From Gemmatimonadota bacterium (lineage in GTDB: Bacteria > Gemmatimonadota > Gemmatimonadetes > Gemmatimonadales > GWC2-71-9): a DNA stretch of 10,211 nucleotides. The stretch covers positions 1-10,211 of the forward strand of contig JACZUR010000057.1 of the NCBI GenBank assembly GCA_022573095.1, read 5' to 3'. Below the pieces are notes generated by a model. It was given only the letters and a program-made list of their open reading frames with translations. It had not been told where the DNA came from and made no database searches. Positions 1 to 5,853 of this stretch are shown here, piece by piece. Made by a program: the position numbers and the translations under genes. Numbering within the stretch: position 1 is the first letter of the stretch; each line of letters starts with the position of its first letter.

Positions 1-209
1 AGCCGTCGGGCACGGTTCAGGAGCGCCACATCGACACGCGCTGGGAGGTCTTCGAGGGCGCAGGCCGTCGCATCCGGCAGGCGGTCCGCGAGCGCGGCGA
101 CCGCGCGCTCGCTCTAGCTCGCGACGGCCACAACACGAGCCCGCGCCATCGAGCGCACCGGAGAGCGCGTACCCAGCCACCCCGCAGCCACGAAGCCCAG
201 AGTGAACAC
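1..209 (-). pseudogene. Decayed Rossmann-fold (DUF2520-like) NAD(P)-binding protein, N-terminal part, cut by window edge
   Basis: Reading leftward from a GTG at 209-207, the frame gives MFTLGFVAAGWLGT, which matches a Rossmann first strand and dinucleotide loop (usually GxVGAGxLGT). From base 168 a shifted frame reads ALSGALDGAG. From 137 the first frame resumes with RVVAVAS, then an in-frame TAG at 116-114, then SERAVAALADRLPDATACAL and EDLPARVDVALL. From base 16 another frame gives TVPDG. Joined together, these pieces have the order expected of Rossmann-like/DUF2520 proteins: GxGxxG loop, 'AGxRVVAVAS' second strand, and 'VALLTVPD' strand. The lesions fit a -1 near 168, a -2 near 138, a nonsense codon and a +1 at 17. 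The order of motifs is visible; the family name is inference from memory. It lies 48 bases downstream of porX on the same strand. Clustered assembly errors at a contig end are an alternative. The segment is far richer in GC than its neighbours. Confidence 0.6.
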
Positions 210-257
210 AGCCGAATACGGTCTAAGGAATTGCGCGAGCCGCCCGCCGCAGTCCAA

Positions 258-1823
258 CTACGAACCTCGCGGGGTGAGTAACGCGACCGGGAGAATTACC
301 TCCTCTGGAGTGACACCACCATGAAGAAACGACCCCCGGTACCTAGACTGGTACTGCCTCAACTTCGTCGGGTATACGAAGAAGCGGTCAGCCGTAGCCA
401 TCAACAGCCTGACTCCCAGGCGCTTTTTTGGGAGCCCCCACGAGGGAAGATCCTCCACGAGGATCGCTTCCTGCGCCTTCTCAGCTCTCAAGTCCTCACC
501 AAACTTGTAGCGAAGATTAGCCGTCGCGTCTTTTTTTGCGAACACAGTGGTCGGCGTGTGACAATGGATGGACCCATGATCCGTTGTTAGCAGAACGGGG
601 ATCTTCCAACGATTCGCCTCCTTGAGCGCACCCATCAAGGCCGAGCCGCTGAACCAAGTCCTGGTGAGCGAACGCAAAGCCGCCGAATCTTTCGCTACCT
701 CATATAAGATCTCGTTCTCTGACCTGCCGTGTGTCAGTTGATCTATGAAGTTGAACACGAGCGCAGTTACCCCGGCTTGCGAAACATATCCTGACAACTT
801 CTTCAACATCATCCGGCCCTCATTCGCCGTAGAAAGTTTCTCGTAGCGCGTGGCTATCTTGGTTCCCATGAGTTCCGCAAGCTGCGCCTCCAACAATTCC
901 TGCTCGTGTGTGTTGAGACTCGCATCGTCACTCTCTCGCCACCACTGCGGGTATCGCGAAGCAATCTCGATAGGAAAAAGTCCACTGAAAATTGCATTAC
1001 GCGCATAGGGAGTGGCGGTGGGAAGTATGCTGAAGTAATACGCCACCTCGATATCAAACGTTTCCGCAATCAACGGCTTGAGCATTTCCCATTGATCCAT
1101 CCGCATACAGTCGACCACTATGAAGAGAACACTCTTATACTGCCGAATCAGCGGTACCAAGAACTCACTGCCGACGTCCACAGAAAGAGGAGGGCGATCT
1201 GCATCTGGATTCGCCAACCAAGTGGTGTAGTGCGCTCGAATAAAGGTTGCAAAGTCTTCTCGGATACTCACCTGGAAGGTCCCGAGAGCTTCTTGTAGGC
1301 CTGTGTCTTCACCCTCCGCTAACCTCACATCCCACTGCGACACTTCGGAGAAGAGATCAACCCACTCACGCCATCCCAGCGGCGAATTCCGTCGCTGTTC
1401 CAATTCCCGGAAGCGCGAAACGAAATCCCGGGCCATGCGTTGCTGCTTGATTCGCGGTCCCTCGACCAGCCTGGTCACCACGGTTAGCACCTGTCTGGGG
1501 CTGACCGGCTTAACCAGATAGTCGTCTGTATCGACTCCGATAGCTTCGCGCATTACGCCAGTTTCTTCGCTCTTGGTGACCATGACTATGGGAGCGGACG
1601 GATCCAAGGAACGAATTTCACCCACCAGCTCGAGCCCTCGTCTTCCCGGCATCTGTTCGTCAAGGAGAATGACTCCAAAAGACCTTAGACGCAGCAGCGC
1701 TAGCGCATCATCCCCGTTGGTAGCTCGCTCTACTGAATACCCGTCTTCTTCCAGATAGAGAATGTGCGCGTCAAGCGAGTCTACCTCGTCATCTACCCAC
1801 AGTACGGTCTTTGGACGTGCCAT
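258..1823 (-). CDS. porX: PorX-like response regulator with PglZ (alkaline-phosphatase superfamily) effector domain
   Basis: The 521-residue protein is a cytoplasmic two-component regulator fused to a phosphodiesterase-type domain. Residues 1-120 are a receiver domain: acidic pair D11/D12, phospho-acceptor D55 in LLDEQMPG, T83 and K105 (VKP). Residues ~121-225 form a helical linker. From ~230 a PglZ domain shows the full two-metal set in order: D238 (VVDC), nucleophile T271 (PTATPYAR), D361 and H365 (DQLTHGR), D415/H416 (TTDHG) and H501 (LHGGVTPEE). Porphyromonas PorX has the same layout and length and, as I recall, also T271; it works with the kinase PorY in type IX secretion control and hydrolyses oligonucleotides. 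No kinase or secretion gene is adjacent here, so the output is unknown. The ATG is immediately ahead of the KTVLWVDDE strand; the nearest Shine-Dalgarno-like GGAG lies 13 bases upstream, which is weak. The C-terminus is where the family normally ends. Catalytic competence looks intact. Confidence 0.93.
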   Translation of the reverse strand: MARPKTVLWVDDEVDSLDAHILYLEEDGYSVERATNGDDALALLRLRSFGVILLDEQMPGRRGLELVGEIRSLDPSAPIVMVTKSEETGVMREAIGVDTDDYLVKPVSPRQVLTVVTRLVEGPRIKQQRMARDFVSRFRELEQRRNSPLGWREWVDLFSEVSQWDVRLAEGEDTGLQEALGTFQVSIREDFATFIRAHYTTWLANPDADRPPLSVDVGSEFLVPLIRQYKSVLFIVVDCMRMDQWEMLKPLIAETFDIEVAYYFSILPTATPYARNAIFSGLFPIEIASRYPQWWRESDDASLNTHEQELLEAQLAELMGTKIATRYEKLSTANEGRMMLKKLSGYVSQAGVTALVFNFIDQLTHGRSENEILYEVAKDSAALRSLTRTWFSGSALMGALKEANRWKIPVLLTTDHGSIHCHTPTTVFAKKDATANLRYKFGEDLRAEKAQEAILVEDLPSWGLPKKRLGVRLLMATADRFFVYPTKLRQYQSRYRGSFLHGGVTPEEVILPVALLTPRGS

Positions 1824-2242
1824 ACGGAGAAGTTAGCTCCGACTAGCCATAGCGCAAAACCGACGTAAGCTTGTCTACGCGGTTACGAAACCAGTAGAAG
1901 CGCGAAAACCAGCAACGGCAAAAACACCCGCCGGCACAGTCCGACTGTTGCGGTTCCACCGTGAAACAAACGCTGACCCAAAGCTACCGGGACGTCGAGC
2001 GTGAGATGATTGATTTGCTGGCATCCAGCTCCCGGGGGCCCCGCCGCAATGTATTGCCTCTGACTGTTCCTGAGAGCGTGCAGAGAGTTGGATTCCACGG
2101 ATGCGGCAAGCGCAAAAGCACACCGGAAATTGAACGCGCTGAAGGGCAGACTGAGAAGGCTCGGTAGTAAGGCAGGCGATGACACTGATCGAGAACGGTA
2201 AGGCCGCAGCACCCTAATCCGCGGGGGAACGCCAAATCGAGT
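1824..2242. other. 419-base gap without a convincing gene; probably holds porX upstream signals
   Basis: The gap separates the start of porX from the end of the lipoprotein gene, both on the minus strand. Open frames up to 109 codons exist on both strands (for example 1883-2212 minus and 1961-2167 plus), but none has a recognisable domain, a credible ribosome site or a composition like the neighbours. The minus-strand frame at ~1950-2000 reads VALGQRLFHGG, like the first helix of a cytochrome c domain, but no CxxCH follows in any minus-strand frame. It could be an eroded gene. No tRNA-like fold or T-arm consensus and no clear hairpin-plus-T-run terminator was found. A poor promoter-like pair lies near the porX start (TAGACA, then TATGGC after 20 bases), too widely spaced to call. 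Confidence 0.4.
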
Positions 2243-2698
2243 CTACGGAATGGCTACGCCTTGTCCCGCCTCGTCGTCGGCCTCGGTAGCCGACAGCGCA
2301 CCTATCAAGTTGTACACAGTACCCCCACGCTGTTCGTCAACACGCAGTATGATCCAGAGCGGTGGACCATCTCGGCTGGCATGTATCGTTACAGCACCGT
2401 CAGGAGTGCGCACATCCCCCTCAATGTTCCAGCCATTCTGGATCAGCGTTCGGCGGTACCAAGCGGCTGACGAGTCCCTATCCAGCGGTGTATACAACTC
2501 CAACTGCGCAGCATCTCCGGCACCCGATCTGGACAACTCCGTCGATAGTGGTACTACGGGAACTCCTCGGAAGACTTCCACCGCCGTTGCCGAGATCTCC
2601 TCCTCAATCCTCTCCTGATCCTCTCCGCATGCGGTCAGGCTGAGAACTATCCCAAGACAGGCGAAGACCGGATACTTGCACGCCCCAAAACTCAACAT
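2243..2698 (-). CDS. Small predicted lipoprotein of unknown function
   Basis: The 151-residue protein begins with a lipoprotein signal: a hydrophobic stretch around residues 10-20 ends in the lipobox L21-T22-A23-C24, so C24 would be lipidated and the mature protein anchored in a membrane of the cell envelope. A charged linker (residues 25-40, many Glu) follows. A compact alpha/beta region at ~45-120 has the pattern 'LYTPLDRDSSAAWYRRTL' then 'NGWN', ending in a WIILRV strand. This Y-x(n)-L-x(3)-GW arrangement occurs in many small envelope proteins without a known activity. The tail from ~135 is acidic and likely disordered. No strong Shine-Dalgarno is visible before the ATG. It is divergent from yebC across 119 bases and lies upstream of porX on the same strand, but the 419-base gap argues against tight co-transcription. 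I do not recognise a named family. Confidence 0.8.
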   Translation of the reverse strand: MLSFGACKYPVFACLGIVLSLTACGEDQERIEEEISATAVEVFRGVPVVPLSTELSRSGAGDAAQLELYTPLDRDSSAAWYRRTLIQNGWNIEGDVRTPDGAVTIHASRDGPPLWIILRVDEQRGGTVYNLIGALSATEADDEAGQGVAIP

Positions 2699-2713
2699 AG
2701 ATGAAAAGCCTAC

Positions 2714-2730
2714 CTAGGGTCACTCCCTGG
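2714..2730. repeat. Short inverted repeat in the divergent lipoprotein/yebC spacer
   Basis: CTAGGG and CCCTGG flank the five-base centre TCACT, giving a six-pair dyad with one G-T mismatch. It lies about 16 bases upstream of the lipoprotein ATG (minus strand) and 14 bases upstream of the yebC -35 candidate. It could be an operator or a small hairpin in the lipoprotein leader. A dyad of this size can also arise by chance. Confidence 0.25.
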
Positions 2731-2743
2731 AGCAAGGTACGAA

Positions 2744-2773
2744 TTGCTGGGCTGTCCCGGACCCGAGTATATT
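2744..2773 (+). promoter_or_regulatory. Candidate sigma70-type promoter for yebC-ruv
   Basis: TTGCTG (2744-2749) is followed after 18 bases by TATATT (2768-2773), which matches five of six bases of the TATAAT -10 box; the -35 matches three of six. A transcript starting near 2780 would leave a ~38-base leader ahead of the yebC ATG. It is the best promoter-like pair in the 119-base divergent spacer and the only clear one upstream of the long plus-strand gene run. Confidence 0.45.
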
Positions 2774-2808
2774 GCGGTATTCAATCCAGCACTGATCGGC
2801 GAGGAATC

Positions 2809-2814
2809 GGAGGA
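2809..2814 (+). promoter_or_regulatory. Shine-Dalgarno site fixing the yebC start
   Basis: GGAGGA lies three bases before the ATG at 2818. It supports that ATG, which begins the family-typical MSGHSKWAQIK, over an in-frame ATG at 2701 that would add 39 residues without family resemblance and would place the start upstream of the promoter candidate. Confidence 0.7.
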
Positions 2815-2817
2815 CCC

Positions 2818-3567
2818 ATGTCAGGCCACAGCAAATGGGCGCAGATCAAGCGTAAAAAGGCGGTAGTAGACGCCAAACGCGGAGCGCACTTCACTCGGCT
2901 GATTAGGGAAATAACGGTTGCGGCACGTCAGGGGGGCGGTGACCCGGACGGCAACCCGCGGCTGCGCAGCGCGATCCAGACTGCGAAAGCCGCAAATATG
3001 CCCAACGAAAACATCGATCGAGCCATTAAAAAGGGAACCGGGGAACTCGCAGGGGTTTCCTACGAAGAGGTTACTTACGAAGGCTATGGCCCCGGTGGCG
3101 TGGCCATAATAGTGGAAGTCACCACCGACAATCTAAATCGTACGGTCGCGGAGGTCCGGCACGTCTTTTCAAAGCGGGGCAGTAACCTCGGGGCGCCCAA
3201 CTCCGTCGCCTGGATGTTTGAAAAGAAGGGCCAAATGGTCGCAGACGCCGACAGGTACGATGAAGATAGGTGCATGGAGGCCGCACTCGAAGCGGGGGCG
3301 GAAGACTTCGCAGTAGAAGGCGATCGGTACGTCGTACGCACAGACCCCGCGCGCGTGCACTCCGTCGCCCAAAAGATGGTAGCGTCGGGGATAGAGGTAT
3401 CACACGTCGAGCTGGCGATGATTCCCAATAGCACGGTGTCGGTCGAGGGCAAAGAGGCACAGCAACTCCTCGGCATGATCGATGCGCTCGATGAACTTGA
3501 CGATGTGTCCCACGTTTTTAGTAACTTTGAAATCGACAGTGAAACATTAGCAGAGTTATCGAACTGA
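2818..3567 (+). CDS. yebC: YebC/PmpR/TACO1 family protein
   Basis: The 249-residue protein has the usual YebC length and signatures: N-terminal MSGHSKWAQIKRKK with H4 and W7, the NMPNENIDRAIKKGTGE helix at 60-76, and YEGYGPGG at 87-94, followed by two alpha/beta domains ending in FSNFEID. Family members are cytoplasmic. Some have been described as DNA-binding regulators. More recent work on bacterial YebC and mitochondrial TACO1 points to a ribosome-associated factor that helps translation of proline-rich stretches. The gene opens the plus-strand cluster behind the candidate promoter, and its TGA overlaps the proposed ruvC start. Linkage of yebC to ruvC-ruvA-ruvB is widespread in bacteria, though a functional reason for it is not clear. 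No unusual residue was noticed. Confidence 0.97.
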   Translation: MSGHSKWAQIKRKKAVVDAKRGAHFTRLIREITVAARQGGGDPDGNPRLRSAIQTAKAANMPNENIDRAIKKGTGELAGVSYEEVTYEGYGPGGVAIIVEVTTDNLNRTVAEVRHVFSKRGSNLGAPNSVAWMFEKKGQMVADADRYDEDRCMEAALEAGAEDFAVEGDRYVVRTDPARVHSVAQKMVASGIEVSHVELAMIPNSTVSVEGKEAQQLLGMIDALDELDDVSHVFSNFEIDSETLAELSN

Positions 3568-4052
3568 CACCCACTGTACTCGGCATCGATCCGGGCACCA
3601 AGACCTTGGGCTTTGGTCTGATAGAGCCTACGGGCCGCGGGTCAGCGAAACTCCATGAATGCGGAGTGATTCGGACCGACGCAAGGCTCGACCTGTGGCT
3701 GCGGCTCGAAGAGTTATACGACGGTGTCACAGAAGTCGTCGAAAGATTCAGGCCGTCTACGATGACCATTGAGACTATTTTTCATGGAAAGAACCCCCGC
3801 TCAGCGATGTCCCTAGCACATGCCAGGGGAGTCATTCTGCTGGTGGCGGCCAAACACAATCTAGCGGTCAGAGAATTTGCGCCTGCGTCAATCAAGCAAG
3901 CGATCACGGGATCGGGTCAAGCCAGCAAGGATCAAGTCGCTTATATGTTGCAAAAACTTCTCCGGCTGCAGGCGCCGCCGACTCCGGCGGATGCTGCAGA
4001 CGGGGTGGCGGTGGCTCTAACGTCAATTATCAAATCAGGTAACGGCCTGTGA
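3564..4052 (+). CDS. ruvC: Holliday junction resolvase RuvC, probable CTG start
   Basis: RuvC is the endonuclease that cuts Holliday junctions symmetrically within RuvABC. From CTG at 3564 the protein is 162 residues, a normal length, and begins MTPTVLGIDPGTKTLGFG. The four catalytic acidic residues are present: D9 (GIDPG), E70 (IETIF) and D143 and D146 (PADAADG). The following FHGKNPRSA and LAHARGV segments also match the family. The frame is open only back to a TGA at 3540-3542. It contains no ATG, GTG or TTG before TTG 3606, which would delete the first beta strand and catalytic D9. CTG 3564 overlaps the yebC stop as CTGA, matching the four-base overlaps seen elsewhere here. An ATT at 3546 is the other possibility. 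It overlaps ruvA by four bases. Function is very likely; the exact start is inference. Confidence 0.93.
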   Translation: MTPTVLGIDPGTKTLGFGLIEPTGRGSAKLHECGVIRTDARLDLWLRLEELYDGVTEVVERFRPSTMTIETIFHGKNPRSAMSLAHARGVILLVAAKHNLAVREFAPASIKQAITGSGQASKDQVAYMLQKLLRLQAPPTPADAADGVAVALTSIIKSGNGL

Positions 4053-4633
4053 TAGCGGGATTGGCTGGCACATTGACGTCAAGGGATGGAGACCGAGTCA
4101 CCATCGCGACTGCCGGTGGAGTCATCTACGAGGTATCGGTACCGACGCGTGTTCTGGAACAGCTGCCCAGACCGGGACAACGGGTCGAACTTCAAACAGT
4201 CCCGATCATTCGTGAGGATGGATGGTCGCTGTACGGTTTCGACAGCGAGAGAGAAAAAACGGTCTTTCAAAAACTCATGGCGGCAAGTGGAGTCGGCCCC
4301 CGCCTGGCACTTGCAATAATTTCGTCGCTCGGAGGCGACAGGGTCGTTCTTGCAATCCGAGACAATGAGATAGGCTTGCTCTGTTCGGTAAAAGGCGTCG
4401 GCAAGAAGACAGCTGAGAAGCTAATTGTCGAGCTAAAGGATAGAATAAAGGGTCTGCAGGTAGAGTCACCGGACGTCGCACGTGGGGACGTCGCGGGACA
4501 GGCGACTAAGGCACTCATGAACCTGGGCTACTCTGCAATCGAGGCGGATCGAGCGATCCGCGCTGTGATTTCCCGGCAGCCCGTTGATGACGCAGGCGAA
4601 TTAGTTAAGGAATCTCTAAAGGAGCTACGATGA
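4049..4633 (+). CDS. ruvA: Holliday junction branch migration protein RuvA
   Basis: RuvA tetramers hold the four-way junction in a square-planar form and load the RuvB motors. The 194-residue protein has an OB-fold domain (1-65, starting MIAGLAGTL), a paired helix-hairpin-helix domain with ASGVGPRLAL (79-88) and VKGVGKKTAEKL (114-125), a loose linker (~138-150) and the small C-terminal RuvB-binding domain (~150-194, with ATKALMNLGYSAIEADRAI). The start is GTG, sharing GTGA with the ruvC stop; AGG nine bases upstream is a weak ribosome site, so coupling to ruvC translation is likely. Its TGA overlaps the ATG of the next small gene. All expected regions are present. Confidence 0.97.
   Translation: MIAGLAGTLTSRDGDRVTIATAGGVIYEVSVPTRVLEQLPRPGQRVELQTVPIIREDGWSLYGFDSEREKTVFQKLMAASGVGPRLALAIISSLGGDRVVLAIRDNEIGLLCSVKGVGKKTAEKLIVELKDRIKGLQVESPDVARGDVAGQATKALMNLGYSAIEADRAIRAVISRQPVDDAGELVKESLKELR
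4618..4624 (+). promoter_or_regulatory. Strong ribosome binding site of the zinc-ribbon gene
   Basis: AAAGGAG lies inside the end of ruvA, five bases before the ATG at 4630. It is among the best-placed Shine-Dalgarno sequences in the window. It supports the reality of the small gene that follows. Confidence 0.7.
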
Positions 4634-4794
4634 AAACCGCTGAGTGGACGTGCGCCAAGTGTGGTGCTACAAATAGAAAACTCGTCACCAGCGACACGAT
4701 CGACACAGTTGATAAGTGTGTCACATGCAAGACCAAACATCGTCTAGAGGAAACGAATCGCCAACTGAGATGGGATTCGACAGCGAAGCCGTGA
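4630..4794 (+). CDS. Small zinc-ribbon protein encoded between ruvA and ruvB
   Basis: The 54-residue protein begins MKTAEWTCAKCGATNRKLV and carries two CxxC knuckles, C8/C11 and C30/C33, 18 residues apart: a compact zinc-ribbon arrangement. The region after C33 is basic then polar (KTKHRLEETNRQLRW). There is no signal peptide or membrane segment, so it should be cytoplasmic. Evidence that it is a gene: a strong AAAGGAG five bases upstream, an ATGA overlap with ruvA and a GTGA overlap with ruvB, and a cysteine pattern unlikely in a random frame. Zinc ribbons of this size usually bind nucleic acid or a protein partner, so a role alongside RuvAB or another DNA or ribosome function is possible but unproven. 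I do not recognise a named family. Confidence 0.8.
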   Translation: MKTAEWTCAKCGATNRKLVTSDTIDTVDKCVTCKTKHRLEETNRQLRWDSTAKP

Positions 4795-5816
4795 ATCGAC
4801 CGGAGATCACAACACCGAAGGCGCTCCCCGATGAGCGGCCGTCAGAGACATCCCTCCGACCCTCCTGCCTCGGAGAGTTCGTTGGGCAACAGAAAGTCTG
4901 CGAAGGCCTTCAGATAGCGGTGGAGGCGGCTAAAAAGAGGAAAGAGCCGCTCGACCATACGTTATTCTTTGGCCCACCTGGGCTGGGAAAGACGACTTTA
5001 GCCATCCTGATTGCTCGCGAGATGGGAGTCAACGTTCGAACCACCTCGGGTCCAGTGCTGGAGAAGGCGGGCGACCTGCTCGGCATGCTTACTTCGCTAG
5101 AAGAGGGCGACGTACTGTTCATCGACGAAATTCACCGTTTGCGCCCCAATCTGGAAGAGTTCCTATATCCCGCCATGGAGGATTTCAAAGTCGACGTACG
5201 GATCTCGGAAGGTCCCAACGCTCAGACCGTCCGTGTCGACATCCGTCCCTTCACCCTCGTCGGCGCCTCCACTCGATACGGCATGCTTACACCGCCCATG
5301 AGAGCACGCTTCGGCATCATCGAGCGACTCGGCTACTATCCTCCAGAAGAGTTAGCCGAGATCCTCCTACGATCCGCAAGAATTCTGGATGTCGAGATCG
5401 ACCCCGAAGGCGTCTCCGAGATCGCCCGGAGAAGCAGAGGCACACCGCGGGTTGCAAACCGGTTATTGCGCAGGGTAAGAGACTTCGCTCAGGTGCGCGC
5501 CGACGGGCGAATCACTACAAAGGTTGCACGGGACGCGCTCGCCCGCCTCGACGTGGATGAGTACGGCCTGGATGACATGGACAGCAAAATCCTCCGAACC
5601 ATCATTGAGAAGTTCAGTGGCGGCCCCGTGGGCTTGAGTACGATTGCGGTTGCGGTCGGCGAAGACCCAGGGACAGTTGAGGAAGTGTATGAACCGTTTC
5701 TGATTCAACAGGGATTCCTTCAGCGCACACCGAGGGGCCGCGAAGCGACGGCCATTGCTTACAAACACCTTCGCTTCAGCCCTCCAGTCGGCGAACAGCA
5801 GACAATCTTCGAGTAG
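4791..5816 (+). CDS. ruvB: Holliday junction branch migration helicase RuvB
   Basis: RuvB is the AAA+ ATPase ring that pumps DNA through the RuvA-bound junction. From GTG 4791 the protein is 341 residues, typical for RuvB, and starts MNRPEITTPKALPDERPSET followed by the family SLRP...FVGQ region. Visible motifs are Walker A GPPGLGKT (61-68), Walker B DEIH (112-115), sensor 1 GAST (158-161), the RxRFG arginine-finger region (~171-175), sensor 2 GTPRVANRLLRRVRD and a C-terminal winged helix (DSKILRTIIEKFSGGPVGL onward). GTG 4791 forms GTGA with the zinc-ribbon stop. Earlier in-frame starts (GTG 4716, ATG 4725, ATG 4770) would overlap the small gene heavily, add 7-25 residues without family likeness and lack a Shine-Dalgarno. 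There is no strong ribosome site at 4791 either, so translation is probably coupled. Confidence 0.97.
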   Translation: MNRPEITTPKALPDERPSETSLRPSCLGEFVGQQKVCEGLQIAVEAAKKRKEPLDHTLFFGPPGLGKTTLAILIAREMGVNVRTTSGPVLEKAGDLLGMLTSLEEGDVLFIDEIHRLRPNLEEFLYPAMEDFKVDVRISEGPNAQTVRVDIRPFTLVGASTRYGMLTPPMRARFGIIERLGYYPPEELAEILLRSARILDVEIDPEGVSEIARRSRGTPRVANRLLRRVRDFAQVRADGRITTKVARDALARLDVDEYGLDDMDSKILRTIIEKFSGGPVGLSTIAVAVGEDPGTVEEVYEPFLIQQGFLQRTPRGREATAIAYKHLRFSPPVGEQQTIFE

Positions 5817-5853
5817 CGTAGTGCCGCCAGCAGACACAGCCAGCTCTTATTTC

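Noticed and set aside
3..281. Plus-strand open frame reaching the left edge, about 92 codons, ending at TAA 279-281
   Set aside because: It is in register antisense to the broken Rossmann gene, its second half is an Arg/His/Pro-rich composition typical of antisense GC-rich DNA, and the minus strand gives recognisable ordered motifs instead.
321..590. Plus-strand 89-codon frame opposite porX
   Set aside because: It lies wholly inside an intact, conserved gene on the other strand and has no recognisable features.
1961..2167. Plus-strand 68-codon frame with a GFHGCGK stretch reminiscent of a P-loop
   Set aside because: The P-loop lacks the GK-S/T context at the right place (GKRKST), nothing else of a kinase follows, and there is no ribosome site.
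1883..2212. Minus-strand 109-codon frame in the gap, with a hydrophobic end and a cytochrome-like VALGQRLFHGG stretch
   Set aside because: No heme motif, no signal peptide at the proposed start, Ser/Arg/Leu-biased N-terminus and no ribosome site; not strong enough to call a gene.
1824..2242. Possible tRNA or rho-independent terminator in the gap
   Set aside because: No GTTCRANYC-like T-arm with matching stems, and no GC hairpin followed by a T run on either strand.
3606..4052. RuvC starting at TTG 3606
   Set aside because: It would lose the GIDPG strand and the first catalytic Asp, giving an inactive protein although everything else is conserved.
4716..4790. Longer RuvB N-terminus from GTG 4716, ATG 4725 or ATG 4770
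   Set aside because: The added residues do not resemble RuvB, overlap the zinc-ribbon gene and have no Shine-Dalgarno; GTG 4791 gives the normal length and a GTGA overlap.
5755..5853. Longer QueA start at TTG 5755 or GTG 5821
   Set aside because: TTG 5755 would overlap the end of ruvB by 62 bases and add non-family sequence; ATG 5854 already includes about 10 residues before the conserved start.
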